The notes: a model not told the origin generated them from the letters alone. A DNA stretch of 64,000 nt from Luminiphilus sp. (GCA_029242325.1 JAQWUD010000010.1:166307-230306), one strand, 5' to 3'. Positions 1 through 10,232 are shown, counted from the first letter of the stretch. Program-made: numbers and translations.

Positions 1-965
1 GATGCAGGGTGGCAAATCTGGAGTTCAACCAGTTCCATCCGACTTGTCTTTTTCATCCCGATAGTCGCTCTTTTCTGATCACCGAGGCACTGAGAGGTGA
101 AGGCGCAACGCTGCATCTGTCTAACGGCGAGCGGTTTATGCCTGGGTTTGACCAGCGAGGAGAGCTGGCGCCGCGAGACATTGTTGCGCGCGCCATCGAT
201 CATGAGATGAAACGGCTCGGTGCCGAATGCGTGTATCTCGACATCAGTCATCGACCCGCCGACTTTGTCATGCGTCACTTTCCACAAACCTATGAGCGGT
301 GCTTGGAACTGGGTATCAACATCACACAACACCGGATTCCAGTAGTGCCTGCCGCGCACTACACCTGCGGCGGCGTCCTGGTGGATCAGTTCGGTGCAAC
401 GGATGTACCAGGTCTATACGTGGTGGGTGAATCGGCTTGTACCGGACTGCATGGGGCGAACCGAATGGCAAGTAACTCACTCCTCGAGTGCTTCGTCTAT
501 GCGCAGTCAGCAGCAGGCCACATCGCCGAGTCGCTGGTGGCGCGCCAAACCGCACTCTCGCCTTGGGATGATAGCCGCGTGAGAAACTCAGACGAGGAAG
601 TCGTTATCCAGCATAATTGGCAGGAGCTCAGGAGACTCATGTGGGACTACGTGGGTATCGTCCGGACGTCTCGCAGGCTCGAGCAGGCCGCAAGGAGAAT
701 TTCGCTTTTGGAGAGTGAAGTCGCCGGCTACTACGCACGCTTTCAGATCACACGACCACTGCTCGAACTCAGAAACCTGGCACGCGTGGCGAGCTTGATG
801 GTCGAATGTGCCGCGGGTAGAACGGAGAGCCGCGGCCTCCATTTCAATTCAGATCACCCGCAGCAATCGTCGCAAGCACGTGACTCGGTGCTCATACCGC
901 CCAACTTCAACTCGGAAACCGCTTTACCGGGGACAACGGACCAGCTTCCACCCTACCAAAGCTGA
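1..965 (+). CDS. nadB: L-aspartate oxidase NadB, 5' end missing
   Basis: FAD enzyme that oxidises L-aspartate to iminoaspartate, the first step of de novo NAD synthesis, in the cytoplasm. The reading frame is open from the first bases of the window, so the start and the N-terminal FAD-binding Rossmann region lie upstream. What remains is the C-terminal two thirds. It has the substrate-loop segment [10 protein letters not shown], the HYTCGG motif, the FAD-contacting stretch [20 protein letters not shown], and the helical C-terminal domain ending near residue 280, followed by a non-conserved tail. [12 protein letters not shown] supports NadB over the related succinate/fumarate flavoproteins. 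Convergent with sdhE, whose stop lies 21 bases beyond. The family assignment is secure; only the 5' end is unseen. Confidence 0.95.
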   Translation, partial: CRVANLEFNQFHPTCLFHPDSRSFLITEALRGEGATLHLSNGERFMPGFDQRGELAPRDIVARAIDHEMKRLGAECVYLDISHRPADFVMRHFPQTYERCLELGINITQHRIPVVPAAHYTCGGVLVDQFGATDVPGLYVVGESACTGLHGANRMASNSLLECFVYAQSAAGHIAESLVARQTALSPWDDSRVRNSDEEVVIQHNWQELRRLMWDYVGIVRTSRRLEQAARRISLLESEVAGYYARFQITRPLLELRNLARVASLMVECAAGRTESRGLHFNSDHPQQSSQARDSVLIPPNFNSETALPGTTDQLPPYQS

Positions 966-986
966 CTGCCAAACATGCCCTCCGTC

Positions 987-1244
987 CTATCCGTCAAGTT
1001 GGTGGTAGGCGCGGATCTCGGCGATAACAGGCAGGAAATCGGGCATTGCCACCTCTGAACGTCCCATGATCCACTCCAACAGGTCCTGATCGTCCTGATA
1101 CAGCATGTCGCGATAGAGCTGCCTGAGAGCGGGCTCCAGACTCACAAACTCGTGCTCCACAAATGGCGACAGCAGAAGATCCAACTCCAACAAGCCCCGT
1201 CGACTGGCCCAACGCGCTCGATTCCATTCTTCTCGCTGATCCAT
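987..1244 (-). CDS. sdhE: FAD assembly factor SdhE
   Basis: Small (85 aa) cytoplasmic factor that promotes covalent attachment of FAD to the succinate dehydrogenase flavoprotein subunit. The diagnostic RGxxE motif is seen as RRGLLELD at residues 15-22. The rest is the expected short all-helical protein, with a DLLEWIMG segment near residues 54-61 typical of the family. It is divergent from ygfZ, with 65 bases between the two start codons that should hold both promoters. No sdh genes are in the window. The length matches the family (about 80-95 aa). Confidence 0.93.
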   Translation of the reverse strand: MDQREEWNRARWASRRGLLELDLLLSPFVEHEFVSLEPALRQLYRDMLYQDDQDLLEWIMGRSEVAMPDFLPVIAEIRAYHQLDG

Positions 1245-1309
1245 GCCGACCGTCTAATCCGCAACCTGAATCTAGTAGTATAGGCGTTCTTTCTTAGAGC
1301 GTAAGCACC

Positions 1310-2212
1310 GTGACCCAATCGCCATCAGAGACTCAGACACCGTACAGTAGCCATACCGACTGCGTGATGCGCATGACGGGAGCAGATGCGCGAACCGTGC
1401 TGCAAGGTCAGACTACAGCTGACTTTGAACGAGCCCGCCCGGGCGAGCATCTCTTCGCTATATTTTGCAACCCCAAAGGGAGGGTTATCGCCGATACGCT
1501 GGCGCTCGTAGCGAGCGAGGATACGGTCTTTTTACGCGGCAGAATCCCCGTGATGACGCAACTCGCAAACCATCTCAAACCTTATCTCGCATTCTCAAAA
1601 TCTACTCTCGAGGACACGGGCTGGATAGTGAGCTGCGACCGGCTCAAAGATCAGGCAGAACAGGCCGAGGGCGCTCAGCTGTCTCGGCATGCCGATGTCA
1701 TCATTGGTGCTCAAGTGAACCGCGGCCATGGATTTGTGGAGCACTGGCGCTCCCCAGAGCACGAGGCACCAGCCGCCAGCGCGGCATTGCTATCGCTAGC
1801 AGAAGTGGATCTGCATACCGCCCGGGCGCGAATTGAAATAGAAACGATAGGAGCATACCTAGTTCAGGATTTGGATTATGACCTCAACGGCTCGGTGAGC
1901 TTCAGCAAGGGCTGCTACACAGGCCAGGAAATCATCGCCCGTCTTCATTACCGGGGCACACCCAAGCGCAGGCTTCATCGCGCCGTCGTTAGAGGGAGCT
2001 CAGAGCATCTCCCTCCGGGCATCCCCCTTGTCGACGAGCAGGGCAAAACGGTCGGCAGTCTAGTCAATGCCGTGGCCCTGTCGTCCGACTTGGGTGCCTT
2101 AATTGAACTGATCCCGGCGGCGGCAGCTGAAAAGGTGCTGATCAAGGGACAGTCTGCGCATTTGAGTGCGATTGAAGCCTGTCATTCAGCGAGCGACCAA
2201 TCAACGGGCTGA
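1310..2212 (+). CDS. ygfZ: tRNA-modifying/Fe-S cluster protein YgfZ
   Basis: Folate-binding, glycine-cleavage T-fold protein needed for maintenance of certain Fe-S enzymes, including MiaB-type tRNA methylthiotransferases. The family signature KGCYTGQE is at residues 200-207, with its conserved cysteine at 202; the early LQGQTTAD segment (31-38) is also typical. The frame opens with GTG at 1310. No strong ribosome site is visible there, but no better start lies before the conserved region. The 3' end overlaps the convergent ung by 31 bases. sdhE lies divergently upstream, so two cofactor-maintenance genes share one intergenic region. Confidence 0.92.
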   Translation: MTQSPSETQTPYSSHTDCVMRMTGADARTVLQGQTTADFERARPGEHLFAIFCNPKGRVIADTLALVASEDTVFLRGRIPVMTQLANHLKPYLAFSKSTLEDTGWIVSCDRLKDQAEQAEGAQLSRHADVIIGAQVNRGHGFVEHWRSPEHEAPAASAALLSLAEVDLHTARARIEIETIGAYLVQDLDYDLNGSVSFSKGCYTGQEIIARLHYRGTPKRRLHRAVVRGSSEHLPPGIPLVDEQGKTVGSLVNAVALSSDLGALIELIPAAAAEKVLIKGQSAHLSAIEACHSASDQSTG

Positions 2213-2883
2213 CGTCCATGAGCCGTCAGAAAAGCGTTAGCCTGACTGAAGTGTCGACAACCCAAAAATCCCCTGTGGGCAGATAGCGGGGACGGATGCG
2301 GGGCTCGCAACACACAGTGTCTGGCGGAATGAATAGCGGCTCCCTTACGCTGCGCATGAGCCCCCCAGAGCATGAATACGATGGGCTGATCGCTATCGTT
2401 TATTGCGGATACAACGGCGTCGGTAAAAATCTCCCAGCCCTGGCCTTGGTGCGCCCCGGCCTGACCATGCTCCACTGACAGGACAGTGTTGAGCAACAAC
2501 ACGCCCTGTCTCGCCCAAGCAGTCAAATCGCCGTGACTGGGAAGAGCTATACGAAGATCGGACTGCAACTCCCGAAAGATGTTTTGCAATGAGGGGGGTA
2601 TACGAACCCCCCTTTTGACTGAGAAGCTCAATCCATGCGCCTGTCCCGGACCGTGATATGGATCCTGACCAAGAATCACTACCCGGACGGATGCAGGCGG
2701 AGTCTGATCCAATGCGGCAAAAACCGCTTCGCCCCGCGGATAGATCACCTTACCGGCCGCCTTCTCTGCTCGTAGAAAAGATCGTAAATTGGCCATATAT
2801 GGCTGCTCGAATTCTCGACCCAAGAGATCCAGCCATTCCGAGCGGAGCCGGACCTGACCGTTGACACGTGAGGACTCTCTCAT
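2182..2883 (-). CDS. ung: Uracil-DNA glycosylase
   Basis: Family 1 uracil-DNA glycosylase that removes uracil from DNA in base excision repair. The catalytic water-activating motif GQDPYHGPGQAHGLSFSV is present, as is the C-terminal DNA-intercalation loop HPSPLSAHRG. The ATG at 2883 is chosen because it forms an ATGA overlap with the rarD stop codon, suggesting translational coupling, and gives 233 aa, the usual family length. A longer open frame upstream runs inside rarD and is not conserved. The 3' end overlaps ygfZ convergently. Confidence 0.94.
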   Translation of the reverse strand: MRESSRVNGQVRLRSEWLDLLGREFEQPYMANLRSFLRAEKAAGKVIYPRGEAVFAALDQTPPASVRVVILGQDPYHGPGQAHGLSFSVKRGVRIPPSLQNIFRELQSDLRIALPSHGDLTAWARQGVLLLNTVLSVEHGQAGAHQGQGWEIFTDAVVSAINDSDQPIVFMLWGAHAQRKGAAIHSARHCVLRAPHPSPLSAHRGFLGCRHFSQANAFLTAHGRQPVDWSLAE

Positions 2884-3779
2884 CCAGCGGCCCCGCGCAT
2901 ACGTCGCAATAGCCGGACAATACCCTGTCCCGATACCAGCAATACGCCGGCCCATACCAACGCGAAAGAAGCCAAGGTAGTCAGATCAATGCTTTCTCCC
3001 AGCAAGGTTTGCGCAACCAGCAATTGCAGCGTTGGCCCAAGATAAGAGGTCAAACCCACAACGCTCAGGGGCAGGAGCCTCGATGCGGCAACATAGGTCA
3101 AAAGCGGCGCCGTCGTGTAAATCCCTGCCATAATTAAAAAGAGGTCGACCTTGACGCCGTGCTGCCCGAAACCTGCCCCATCGGTAAGCCACAGCCAAGC
3201 GAGGGCGAAAGGTGCCATGCACATCGTCTCCATAAACAGACCCTGTATAGTATCTGCCATGATTTTTTTGCGGATTGCCCCATATATGGCAAAGGAGCTG
3301 GAGACGACTAAGCTGATCCAGGGCAGGCTGCCGTAGGAGATCAACTGTAACGCTATGGCGGCAATCGCCAGCGCAATAGCCACGCGTTGTGCCCAGCCAA
3401 GAGATTCTTTAAATAGCAGGCGCCCGACGACAATGGTCAGCAAAGGCAGCATGAAATAGCCCAGGCTTGCCTCAGTCGCGCGGCCGGCGGTCACCGCGTA
3501 TATAAAAACGCCCCAATTGAGGCTCAGCATACCGGTAGCCAGCGCACTCCATGCCAACGTAGCAGGTGACTTGAGTAACGCCCATGTCGCGCGCAGACGG
3601 CCGGCCAGTACTAGCACCAGTAACGCCACAGGAAAACTCCACACAGCGCGATGCGCAACAACATCCCCGGGCGCTACGGGCTGTGTCTGGATCCAGTACA
3701 GCGCAGCTACTCCCCAAATAATATTGGCTACCACGGCAAGCGTGAGACCTTGCCGTAACTGGTCGGGCGAGTACTGCAA
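2880..3779 (-). CDS. rarD: RarD-type EamA permease
   Basis: Inner-membrane permease of the drug/metabolite transporter superfamily with about ten hydrophobic helices; RarD homologues are linked to chloramphenicol sensitivity, but the substrate is not firmly known. The early segment IIWGVAALYW and the repeated EamA halves are visible. The open frame extends to 3854, but its first 25 residues are Arg-rich and unlike the family. A TTG at 3779 preceded by AGGAG at good spacing gives 299 aa, matching RarD proteins, so I take that as the start. It ends in an ATGA overlap with ung. Confidence 0.85.
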   Translation of the reverse strand: MQYSPDQLRQGLTLAVVANIIWGVAALYWIQTQPVAPGDVVAHRAVWSFPVALLVLVLAGRLRATWALLKSPATLAWSALATGMLSLNWGVFIYAVTAGRATEASLGYFMLPLLTIVVGRLLFKESLGWAQRVAIALAIAAIALQLISYGSLPWISLVVSSSFAIYGAIRKKIMADTIQGLFMETMCMAPFALAWLWLTDGAGFGQHGVKVDLFLIMAGIYTTAPLLTYVAASRLLPLSVVGLTSYLGPTLQLLVAQTLLGESIDLTTLASFALVWAGVLLVSGQGIVRLLRRMRGAAG

Positions 3780-3941
3780 CCTGCTTCTCCTGATGAACCG
3801 ACAGCCTCGAGCTGGCCGAGGATGCAAGAGCGCGGAGCATACACCAGCAGGCAACGTGAACGGACGAATTCAGGATAGACTGTGTCCCGAGCCACCCCCC
3901 GCTCATAGGTAAGCACAGTTTGTAACGAGGCGCCGCCGCTT

Positions 3942-4691
3942 ATGCTGCCAACCCGCATTTATGTTGCTCTGACTCAAGTTGTTTTAGCGAACTGCCTGTG
4001 CATCTGGCTGATAGCAGACGCCGCAAGCGACCCGACAGAGAGACACCAAGTAGCGACACCGCGCTGGCACGAAGCGGTCGTCAGGATTGAGGTTCCGATT
4101 ACGCGCAGTCAAAGCCGATTCACAAAGCATTTTATTGAGCACTGTACCGCCACGATTATCTCCCCGGGCCCACGACCCATCCTACTCAGCGCCTGGCACT
4201 GCTTCGATGGCTACTCGAGTCTGGGGAACCCGATCATCGCATTTACCGTGGCCGGGAAGAAAACAGCGCTCAGTCTGATTCAAACAGGAGGGTCGATGTC
4301 GGAGGATTGGGCACTACTGACCACACAGGAGGCCATACCGAACGCGGTATGGATCCCTGTTTCTCCTGATGGTGGACACCAAGATATGCGTCTCGTCGCG
4401 GCGGGTTTTACCAGAGCCGACGAGCCACCCGGAGCAACGACACCGACCACGGGGGATAGACTACTGGCGCTGCACGATGGCTGCCGCCTGATTGAGGCCG
4501 CTAACATACCGCAGCTATCAAGCTGCGTCGCCAGAAAGGGAGCATCTGGTGGACCAATCCTCAGTCGCACAGACAGCGGCAGCTATCGACTATATGGCAT
4601 TATCTCTGCCGGTGACGGAGAGAGCGTCAGCTACTTTTATCCTTCGCACTCACTCCTTGGGCGTATCAGTGAGCTCAGCAGCTCTCATTGA
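3942..4691 (+). CDS. Secreted trypsin-like serine protease
   Basis: A 249-residue protein with an N-terminal hydrophobic segment (about 7-27) that looks like a signal peptide or anchor, then a chymotrypsin-fold domain. The catalytic triad can be read directly: His86 in SAWHC, Asp122 in SEDWALL and Ser202 in GASGGP. Four further cysteines (68, 87, 181, 195) could form disulfides, consistent with a periplasmic or secreted location. Its substrate is unknown. It sits alone, divergent from rarD and overlapping the convergent trhO 3' end by 42 bases. It is shorter than DegP-type proteases and has no PDZ domain. Confidence 0.82.
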   Translation: MLPTRIYVALTQVVLANCLCIWLIADAASDPTERHQVATPRWHEAVVRIEVPITRSQSRFTKHFIEHCTATIISPGPRPILLSAWHCFDGYSSLGNPIIAFTVAGKKTALSLIQTGGSMSEDWALLTTQEAIPNAVWIPVSPDGGHQDMRLVAAGFTRADEPPGATTPTTGDRLLALHDGCRLIEAANIPQLSSCVARKGASGGPILSRTDSGSYRLYGIISAGDGESVSYFYPSHSLLGRISELSSSH

Positions 4692-5600
4692 AGTCTGGCG
4701 CGCCGGTGGAGGCCCGCCAATGTGACAATATCCGCCCTTGGCAGCCAGCTCCACTTGCTTTTGACGTTCGCGAAACCGCGCCTGCTGGTCGTCGGTAAGC
4801 GTTTGGTAACACCGGGGGCAACAAACCCCTTTTTCATAATAAACGGACCTCTTGTCATCCTCGGTAATAGGATGACGACACGCATAGCATTGATCAAAAC
4901 TACCCTTTTCTAGCCGATGATTGACCGCAACGCGCGCGTCGAACACAAAGCATTCCCCCTCCCAGCGGGATTCCGTTTCGGGAACCTCCTCCAGATACTT
5001 AAGAATACCCCCCTGAAGATGCCATACCGCCTCGAAGCCTTCTGATAATAGAAAAGAAGTTGACTTCTCACACCGAATTCCGCCCGTACAAAACATCGCT
5101 ATTTTTTTATGTTGATCTGGCTTGAGATGATCTCTCACCCACTGCGGGAAGTCGCGAAAGCTCTGCGTCGCTGGATTCACAGCGCCCCTGAAACTGCCAA
5201 TGGCCACTTCGTACGCGTTGCGCGTGTCGACAACCAAGCATTCAGGATCATCAATCAATGCGTTCCATTGCTGCGGAGTGGCATAACAACCGACACAAGC
5301 GGTGGGGTCAATATCGTCTATCCCCATCGTGACGATTTCTTTTTTTAACTTCACTTTCATCCGGTGAAACGGATCAGCGGTATGGAAGGACTCTTTCCAG
5401 TGGAGCGCCTCAAGGCGAGGATCGCCGCGCAGCCAGTCAATCACGCTATCTACCGCCCCCCGACTGCCCGCAATCGTGCCATTGACGCCCTCATGCGCAA
5501 GCAAAAGCGTGCCTTTGACGCCGGCCTTTTCGCACACTGAGAGCAACGGCTGCCGAAGCGACTCAAAGTCTTCAAGCTTTACAAATCGGTAGAGTGCCAC
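4650..5600 (-). CDS. trhO: tRNA uridine-34 hydroxylase TrhO (rhodanese domain)
   Basis: Oxygen-dependent enzyme forming 5-hydroxyuridine at position 34 of tRNAs (UPF0176/YceA family). N-terminal acylphosphatase-like part with [15 protein letters not shown], then a rhodanese domain with active-site loop [10 protein letters not shown] (Cys171) and a C-terminal cysteine-rich segment (CYACRHP, CCPRCY). The GTG at 5600 starts the conserved [12 protein letters not shown] segment; upstream codons in frame are unlike the family and run into bolA. 316 aa. Downstream of the BolA gene with 32 bases between them, so probably co-transcribed. Confidence 0.9.
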   Translation of the reverse strand: MALYRFVKLEDFESLRQPLLSVCEKAGVKGTLLLAHEGVNGTIAGSRGAVDSVIDWLRGDPRLEALHWKESFHTADPFHRMKVKLKKEIVTMGIDDIDPTACVGCYATPQQWNALIDDPECLVVDTRNAYEVAIGSFRGAVNPATQSFRDFPQWVRDHLKPDQHKKIAMFCTGGIRCEKSTSFLLSEGFEAVWHLQGGILKYLEEVPETESRWEGECFVFDARVAVNHRLEKGSFDQCYACRHPITEDDKRSVYYEKGVCCPRCYQTLTDDQQARFRERQKQVELAAKGGYCHIGGPPPARQTSMRAAELTDTPKE

Positions 5601-5632
5601 AACAACTCGCTCTTCCGACGAGGTGCCTCGGG

Positions 5633-5944
5633 TCACAGACCCGTTCCTCCGCGACAATCGGGCGAATCCGGCGCACCCTCGCTGGCCCGCCACTCCACCT
5701 CTGTGAAGATGTGCAGCGCAAGCGCATGTACGGGGCCCGCTAACCAATCCGCGAGCACGCCATACACCGCCTGATGTCGCTTCACGCTCCGCTGGCCGGC
5801 AAAAACTTCACTGACCAAAGTCACTTTGAAATGTGTTTCAGAATCCGGTGGTACATTGTGCCGATAACTCTCATTCTCAACGCGTAATGCGGACGGCCGG
5901 AAAGCTTCCGTTAGCGCATTAGTCATTTCTTCTTGTACTGTCAT
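5633..5944 (-). CDS. bolA: BolA family protein
   Basis: Small (103 aa) BolA-fold protein, a family that pairs with monothiol glutaredoxins in Fe-S handling and affects cell morphology and stress responses. The core from about residue 24 to 86 matches closely: [17 protein letters not shown], then the [12 protein letters not shown] helix-turn-helix-like segment with the conserved histidine, then [13 protein letters not shown]. The ATG at 5944 gives a normal length; ATG at codon 7 is an alternative. It lies just upstream of trhO on the same strand and is divergent from the RDD gene. Confidence 0.9.
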   Translation of the reverse strand: MTVQEEMTNALTEAFRPSALRVENESYRHNVPPDSETHFKVTLVSEVFAGQRSVKRHQAVYGVLADWLAGPVHALALHIFTEVEWRASEGAPDSPDCRGGTGL

Positions 5945-6015
5945 GATCGTGATCTACCTGAAGGACGTAATATTTTACGTCTAATTGCGAGCAACTGCTG
6001 CCAGCCGGAAATTTT

Positions 6016-6474
6016 ATGCCCTCAAGTCCAGCCCCGTCATCGTCCGCCCTCATTGTACCGCTGTGGAGACACGCACTCGCAATGCTTTACGACTCCTTGC
6101 TCATCATCCCGCTGTTCATGGCAATGCAAGCCGTGTGGGTGTCGATATGGGGGCCGGTAAACACGATTCAGGAACAGGCTGTACCACCAGCCGTTCAATG
6201 GAGCGGCTGGATCGTTATTCTGACTATCTTCTTCGGCGCCTTTTGGCGTAGAGGGGGGCAAACATTGGGTATGCAAGCCTGGCGCGTCAAGCTGATCACA
6301 GAAACAGGCCAAAAACCCACCTGGCGGCAAGTTGTGGTGCGCTTGGTTGGCGCTGTGTTATCTGCCGCCGCACTGGGCATTGGCTATGCCTGGAGGGCTG
6401 TTCCACCGAGCAGAAGATATTGGCATGACACTCTGTCGGGCACGCATCTCGAGTTGATGCCGAAACGCGAATAA
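6016..6474 (+). CDS. RDD family membrane protein
   Basis: A 152-residue integral membrane protein of the RDD family, whose members are small proteins of mostly unknown role, some linked to Na+/H+ exchange. Hydrophobic helices lie near residues 20-42, 62-78 and 102-122. The conserved RRGGQTLGMQAWRVKL loop and the C-terminal RRYWHDTLSGT segment are clear family marks. The usual N-terminal Arg-Asp-Asp is replaced by MLYDSLL, a common variation. Convergent with lptG, whose stop begins 5 bases after its own. Confidence 0.85.
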   Translation: MPSSPAPSSSALIVPLWRHALAMLYDSLLIIPLFMAMQAVWVSIWGPVNTIQEQAVPPAVQWSGWIVILTIFFGAFWRRGGQTLGMQAWRVKLITETGQKPTWRQVVVRLVGAVLSAAALGIGYAWRAVPPSRRYWHDTLSGTHLELMPKRE

Positions 6475-6478
6475 AACC

Positions 6479-7555
6479 TCAAGTTTTTCGCCACAGGAAC
6501 CCAACACCACCCACCCAGCAGACCGCAATGGGCACAAGTGCTGCCAGCAGCGGGTCGTAACCGAAAATCAAACTTGCCGGGCCAAAGAAGTCCTGACTGA
6601 TCCGAAACACCACCCCGACGACCACGCCAACGAAGACGCGCGCGCCCATCGTACCCTCACGTAAAGGCCCGAAAATAAAAGACATGGCTACCAAAACCAG
6701 GCCCATTGTCGCAAAGGGTTGTAACAGTTTTCGCCAAAAAGCCAGCTCAATGTCAGCAAATACCATACCCTGCTGTTTTAAATATTGGGCGTAAGGCCAT
6801 AGCTGAAAGAGGGACAGTGTCTCAGGCTCCACGACATCGAGAGTAAGCAGCTGCGGTGTGATGGCCGTATCCCATCGCCACAGCGTCGCCTCCTCTACGG
6901 TCGTGCCAAGCTCACCCAAACGGGTCAAGCTGACCTGCTCGAGCAACCAGTGATCTCCCACATGCGTGCCTCTGTCGGCCTTCAATGCGCTACTTAACTG
7001 ACGGTTATCATCGAAACTCAGCAAGGTCACACCGTAGGCAATCCCACCACGCTGCACGGCATCCACATGGACAAATGTATTACCGTCTCGATTCCACGCG
7101 CCAAACCGGCCCGCCACAGCGGACTCTGAACGCTGGGCGAGGGCTCTATAACTCATCGCGAGCTGCTCGGCGTGGGGCGCGATCAACTCCCCGACCGAAG
7201 CGCCAAGAAGCGCTATCAGGAGGGCAGGCTTTAACACCATAGCGGACATCCGCAGCATGGATACCCCCGCCGCTCTCATCACCACTAGCTCGCTCGACGC
7301 CGCCAACTTGCCGAGCCCAATCAGAGCGCCGATCAACGCAGCAAAGGGAACAAATTCATGAATACGCCGGGGGATGGTGTAGCCGACGTAAACGAGGATG
7401 TCGCCAAAGCGATAGTCGCCATCGATGTCATTGGCTTCGTCAATAATAGAAGTGAGGGCGTCCAGTCCCACGAGGAGAGCGAGTACGCCAAGAGCAGCCA
7501 TGAGCACTGCCCTCCCGACATAGAGATCAAATTTGAGCACGGGCAACCTTGACAT
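6479..7555 (-). CDS. lptG: LPS export permease LptG
   Basis: Inner-membrane subunit of the LptB2FG transporter that extracts lipopolysaccharide from the inner membrane. Six predicted helices, three N-terminal and three C-terminal, flank a periplasmic jellyroll of about 170 residues. The segments VVMRAAGVSMLRM (coupling helix region) and LPFAT/PLREGT-like C-terminal stretch match the family. The ATG at 7555 begins MSRLPVLKFDLYVGR and overlaps the lptF 3' end by 29 bases, consistent with coupled translation; 358 aa is the normal size. The longer open frame to 7612 is not conserved. Confidence 0.92.
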   Translation of the reverse strand: MSRLPVLKFDLYVGRAVLMAALGVLALLVGLDALTSIIDEANDIDGDYRFGDILVYVGYTIPRRIHEFVPFAALIGALIGLGKLAASSELVVMRAAGVSMLRMSAMVLKPALLIALLGASVGELIAPHAEQLAMSYRALAQRSESAVAGRFGAWNRDGNTFVHVDAVQRGGIAYGVTLLSFDDNRQLSSALKADRGTHVGDHWLLEQVSLTRLGELGTTVEEATLWRWDTAITPQLLTLDVVEPETLSLFQLWPYAQYLKQQGMVFADIELAFWRKLLQPFATMGLVLVAMSFIFGPLREGTMGARVFVGVVVGVVFRISQDFFGPASLIFGYDPLLAALVPIAVCWVGGVGFLWRKT

Positions 7556-8621
7556 GCTTGCTGATGCGCTCCCATTGCAGAAGCATAAGCGCCAGCAACC
7601 CAAAGGCGCCATGCACGCTCAATAAGAGCATCGGACCCTGCCCCGCTTCCAGAGCGCCGCGGCCTTGAGTGAGACCCAAGAAATAGATCAATAACACCAC
7701 CATCGCTGGACCGATCTTCGCGTACCGCCCCCGCCGCGCATCGGTCCGGCTCACCGCGAGCGCAATAACAGCTAATGCGGGGACCATCAACGGCAGCGAT
7801 ATTCGCCACCACAATGCACCCTGTAGCTTCGGTTCGTCGCTATGCCACAGCTTCATCGTTGAGATTGATTCAACTTTGCCAGACCTGCGCAGGCTGTTTT
7901 CCGCTTCGGGAATAAGCTCTCCGTAGCGCTCAAATGTCACCTCTTCGAGCTCCAGCTGACCTGGCGAGCCTCGATAGCGGCTACCCCCCCTCAACTCGAG
8001 GTACCTGCGCCCACTCCCACCGTCAAATATGATCTCGCCCTCTCGCGCAAAAGTGGCCGTGTAGAGGCCGGGGACAGTGCCCGGACGGCGCTCGAAAACG
8101 AAAATATTATGCATCAGTCCCGCATCATCGATTCGTTCGGCATAGGTCACGTAGTGTCCGCCCTGCTGCTTTCTGAAACGCCCCTCATTCAGCATATGAA
8201 GCCCCTCGGCGGAGCGCGGATTATCTAGCAATCGCTGCGCCCTCGATGAGCCCTCTGGAGCAATATAAAGGGAGAGGATTGACACCAGAACCATCACAAG
8301 AGAGGCGGGCACCATGACATACAGACTCAGCCTTCCGGGCCCGACGCCGCAGGCGCGAAGCACCACCATCTCGCTCTCTGCATACAATCTGCCTAGGCTC
8401 AGAAGAATCCCGATAAACAAACCGAGCGGCAGGATCATCTCGAAAAACCCGGGAAGCTTGAAAAACATGATGGGCAAAAGGACGTTGCCCGTAAGCGACC
8501 CCACCGCGGCTTCAGCGAGATAGCGAATGAATCTACCGGCAAAAACCACAAGAAACAGCACGAAGCTCACAGCCAGCGTATGCAGCAGGATATCTCGCGT
8601 AAGGTAAGTAAGAATGCGCAT
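7527..8621 (-). CDS. lptF: LPS export permease LptF
   Basis: Partner permease of LptG in the LPS transport ABC complex. The 364-residue protein has the six-helix plus periplasmic jellyroll layout; MRILTYLTRDILLHTLAV opens the first helix and EMVVLRACGVGPGRL is the coupling-helix region. Directly upstream of and overlapping lptG, the standard gene order. It is divergent from pepA with 108 bases between start codons, the arrangement common in gammaproteobacteria. Confidence 0.93.
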   Translation of the reverse strand: MRILTYLTRDILLHTLAVSFVLFLVVFAGRFIRYLAEAAVGSLTGNVLLPIMFFKLPGFFEMILPLGLFIGILLSLGRLYAESEMVVLRACGVGPGRLSLYVMVPASLVMVLVSILSLYIAPEGSSRAQRLLDNPRSAEGLHMLNEGRFRKQQGGHYVTYAERIDDAGLMHNIFVFERRPGTVPGLYTATFAREGEIIFDGGSGRRYLELRGGSRYRGSPGQLELEEVTFERYGELIPEAENSLRRSGKVESISTMKLWHSDEPKLQGALWWRISLPLMVPALAVIALAVSRTDARRGRYAKIGPAMVVLLIYFLGLTQGRGALEAGQGPMLLLSVHGAFGLLALMLLQWERISKHVKVARAQI

Positions 8622-8729
8622 AGGCTGACGCTGCGGAGAGGTTTTGGAGTCACTTGTTTCGAATTATGCGTCAGCATCATACACTAGCGCCCGTTTTAAT
8701 CGCCCTTTCACCACTGACTAGGATTCGTA

Positions 8730-10232
8730 ATGGCCCATCTCAATATTACCGCCCGCACGGTGAGCAGCCTCGATCAGATCAAAACCGCCGCTCTTGTGGC
8801 ACTGGTTCCCGATCGAAAGACCATGCCAGCACCGATCAAGGCACTCGACAAGCTGCTAAACGGCACGCTGTCACAAACAGTCCGCAATGGAGATTTCACC
8901 TCCGCCATCGGGTCCCACTGTTGGTTACCCGGCGCAGCTGGAATCCAGAGGGTCTTACTGGTGGGCGCTGGCAGCAACGACAGCCCCAATGTGGCCTCGG
9001 ACAAGAAGCTGGCAGAAACACTTGCCAAAGCCTTGCTCGTTGGCTCCGCTACGGAGGCGGTAGTGTGGACAGACGGCCTGACGCAGAAAATGAAGCAACC
9101 GGAGCGTCTGCTGGAGCAGATCGCCCTGCAATTGGCGCTGGCTCATTACCAGTACAACCATACTTTGAATCATAGAAAAAAACCCGCGAAAGCGTTGAAG
9201 CGGGTTGCCGTATCCCCGGGCTCATTGTGCGCGCTGGCAGCAGCGCGGCGGGCACTGCAAGTCGGAGCTGCGACGGGCGAAGGCGCGAATTTAACAAAGG
9301 AGCTTGTCAACCTGCCCGGCAATATCTGCACGCCCCGCTACCTGGCCAGTGAGGCGCGGAAAATGGCGCGGAAACACCCGAAGATCTCCGCTTCTATTCT
9401 GGACGAGCGCAAAATGGCTGAGCTGGGCATGCATTCCCTGCTGTCAGTGGGCAACGGTTCGGACCAACCGTCACAATTGATCACGCTGAAGTATCAGGGA
9501 GCATCACCCAAATCGCGACCATATTGCCTAGTCGGCAAGGGCATCACTTTTGATACTGGAGGGATCAGTCTCAAGCCCGGTGCAAAAATGGATGAGATGA
9601 AGTTTGACATGGGAGGCGCGGGCTCGGTCTTTGGCGCGATCCACGCGGTAGCTGCCATGAAACTACCAATCAATGTTGTCGGAGTCATCGCAGCCGCGGA
9701 AAACATGCCCAGCGGCCGGGCAACCAAACCCGGGGATGTGGTCACCAGTCTGTCCGGAAAAACTATCGAGATTCTCAACACAGATGCCGAGGGGCGCCTC
9801 GTCCTCTGCGACGCACTCACCTACGTCTCGCGATTCTCACCAGTAGAGGTCGTCGATATCGCCACCTTAACCGGCGCAATTATCGTCTCGCTTGGGCATG
9901 AAGCAACCGGTATTTTCTCCAACGACAATGACCTTGCCGAGAGCTTGCTTGCGGCAGGCGACAGAACCTATGACCGAGGCTGGCGCTTTCCGATATGGGA
10001 GGAGTACCACCGGCAATTGGAGAGTCCTTTTGCCGATCTCGCAAACATTGGCTCGGGTGGTGCTGGAAGCATCACCGCAGCATGCTTCCTGTCGCAGTTT
10101 GCGGAAGAGTATAAGTGGGCTCACCTCGATATCGCAGGGACCGCGTTTAGGAGCGCACCCAAAGGCGCCACCGGGAGGCCTGTTCCATTGCTGGTCAACT
10201 ACTTGCGGGAACGCGCCGGCGCCGCGCTATGA
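8730..10232 (+). CDS. pepA: Cytosol (leucyl) aminopeptidase PepA
   Basis: M17 metallo-aminopeptidase that trims N-terminal residues, forming cytoplasmic hexamers; the E. coli homologue also binds DNA at cer/carAB sites. The two-metal site is visible: KGITFDTGGISLKPG in the middle and the signature NTDAEGRLVL around residues 349-358, with lysine and arginine catalytic residues in place. 500 aa, normal length. It overlaps holC by ATGA, and valS follows, reproducing the conserved pepA-holC-valS block. Confidence 0.96.
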   Translation: MAHLNITARTVSSLDQIKTAALVALVPDRKTMPAPIKALDKLLNGTLSQTVRNGDFTSAIGSHCWLPGAAGIQRVLLVGAGSNDSPNVASDKKLAETLAKALLVGSATEAVVWTDGLTQKMKQPERLLEQIALQLALAHYQYNHTLNHRKKPAKALKRVAVSPGSLCALAAARRALQVGAATGEGANLTKELVNLPGNICTPRYLASEARKMARKHPKISASILDERKMAELGMHSLLSVGNGSDQPSQLITLKYQGASPKSRPYCLVGKGITFDTGGISLKPGAKMDEMKFDMGGAGSVFGAIHAVAAMKLPINVVGVIAAAENMPSGRATKPGDVVTSLSGKTIEILNTDAEGRLVLCDALTYVSRFSPVEVVDIATLTGAIIVSLGHEATGIFSNDNDLAESLLAAGDRTYDRGWRFPIWEEYHRQLESPFADLANIGSGGAGSITAACFLSQFAEEYKWAHLDIAGTAFRSAPKGATGRPVPLLVNYLRERAGAAL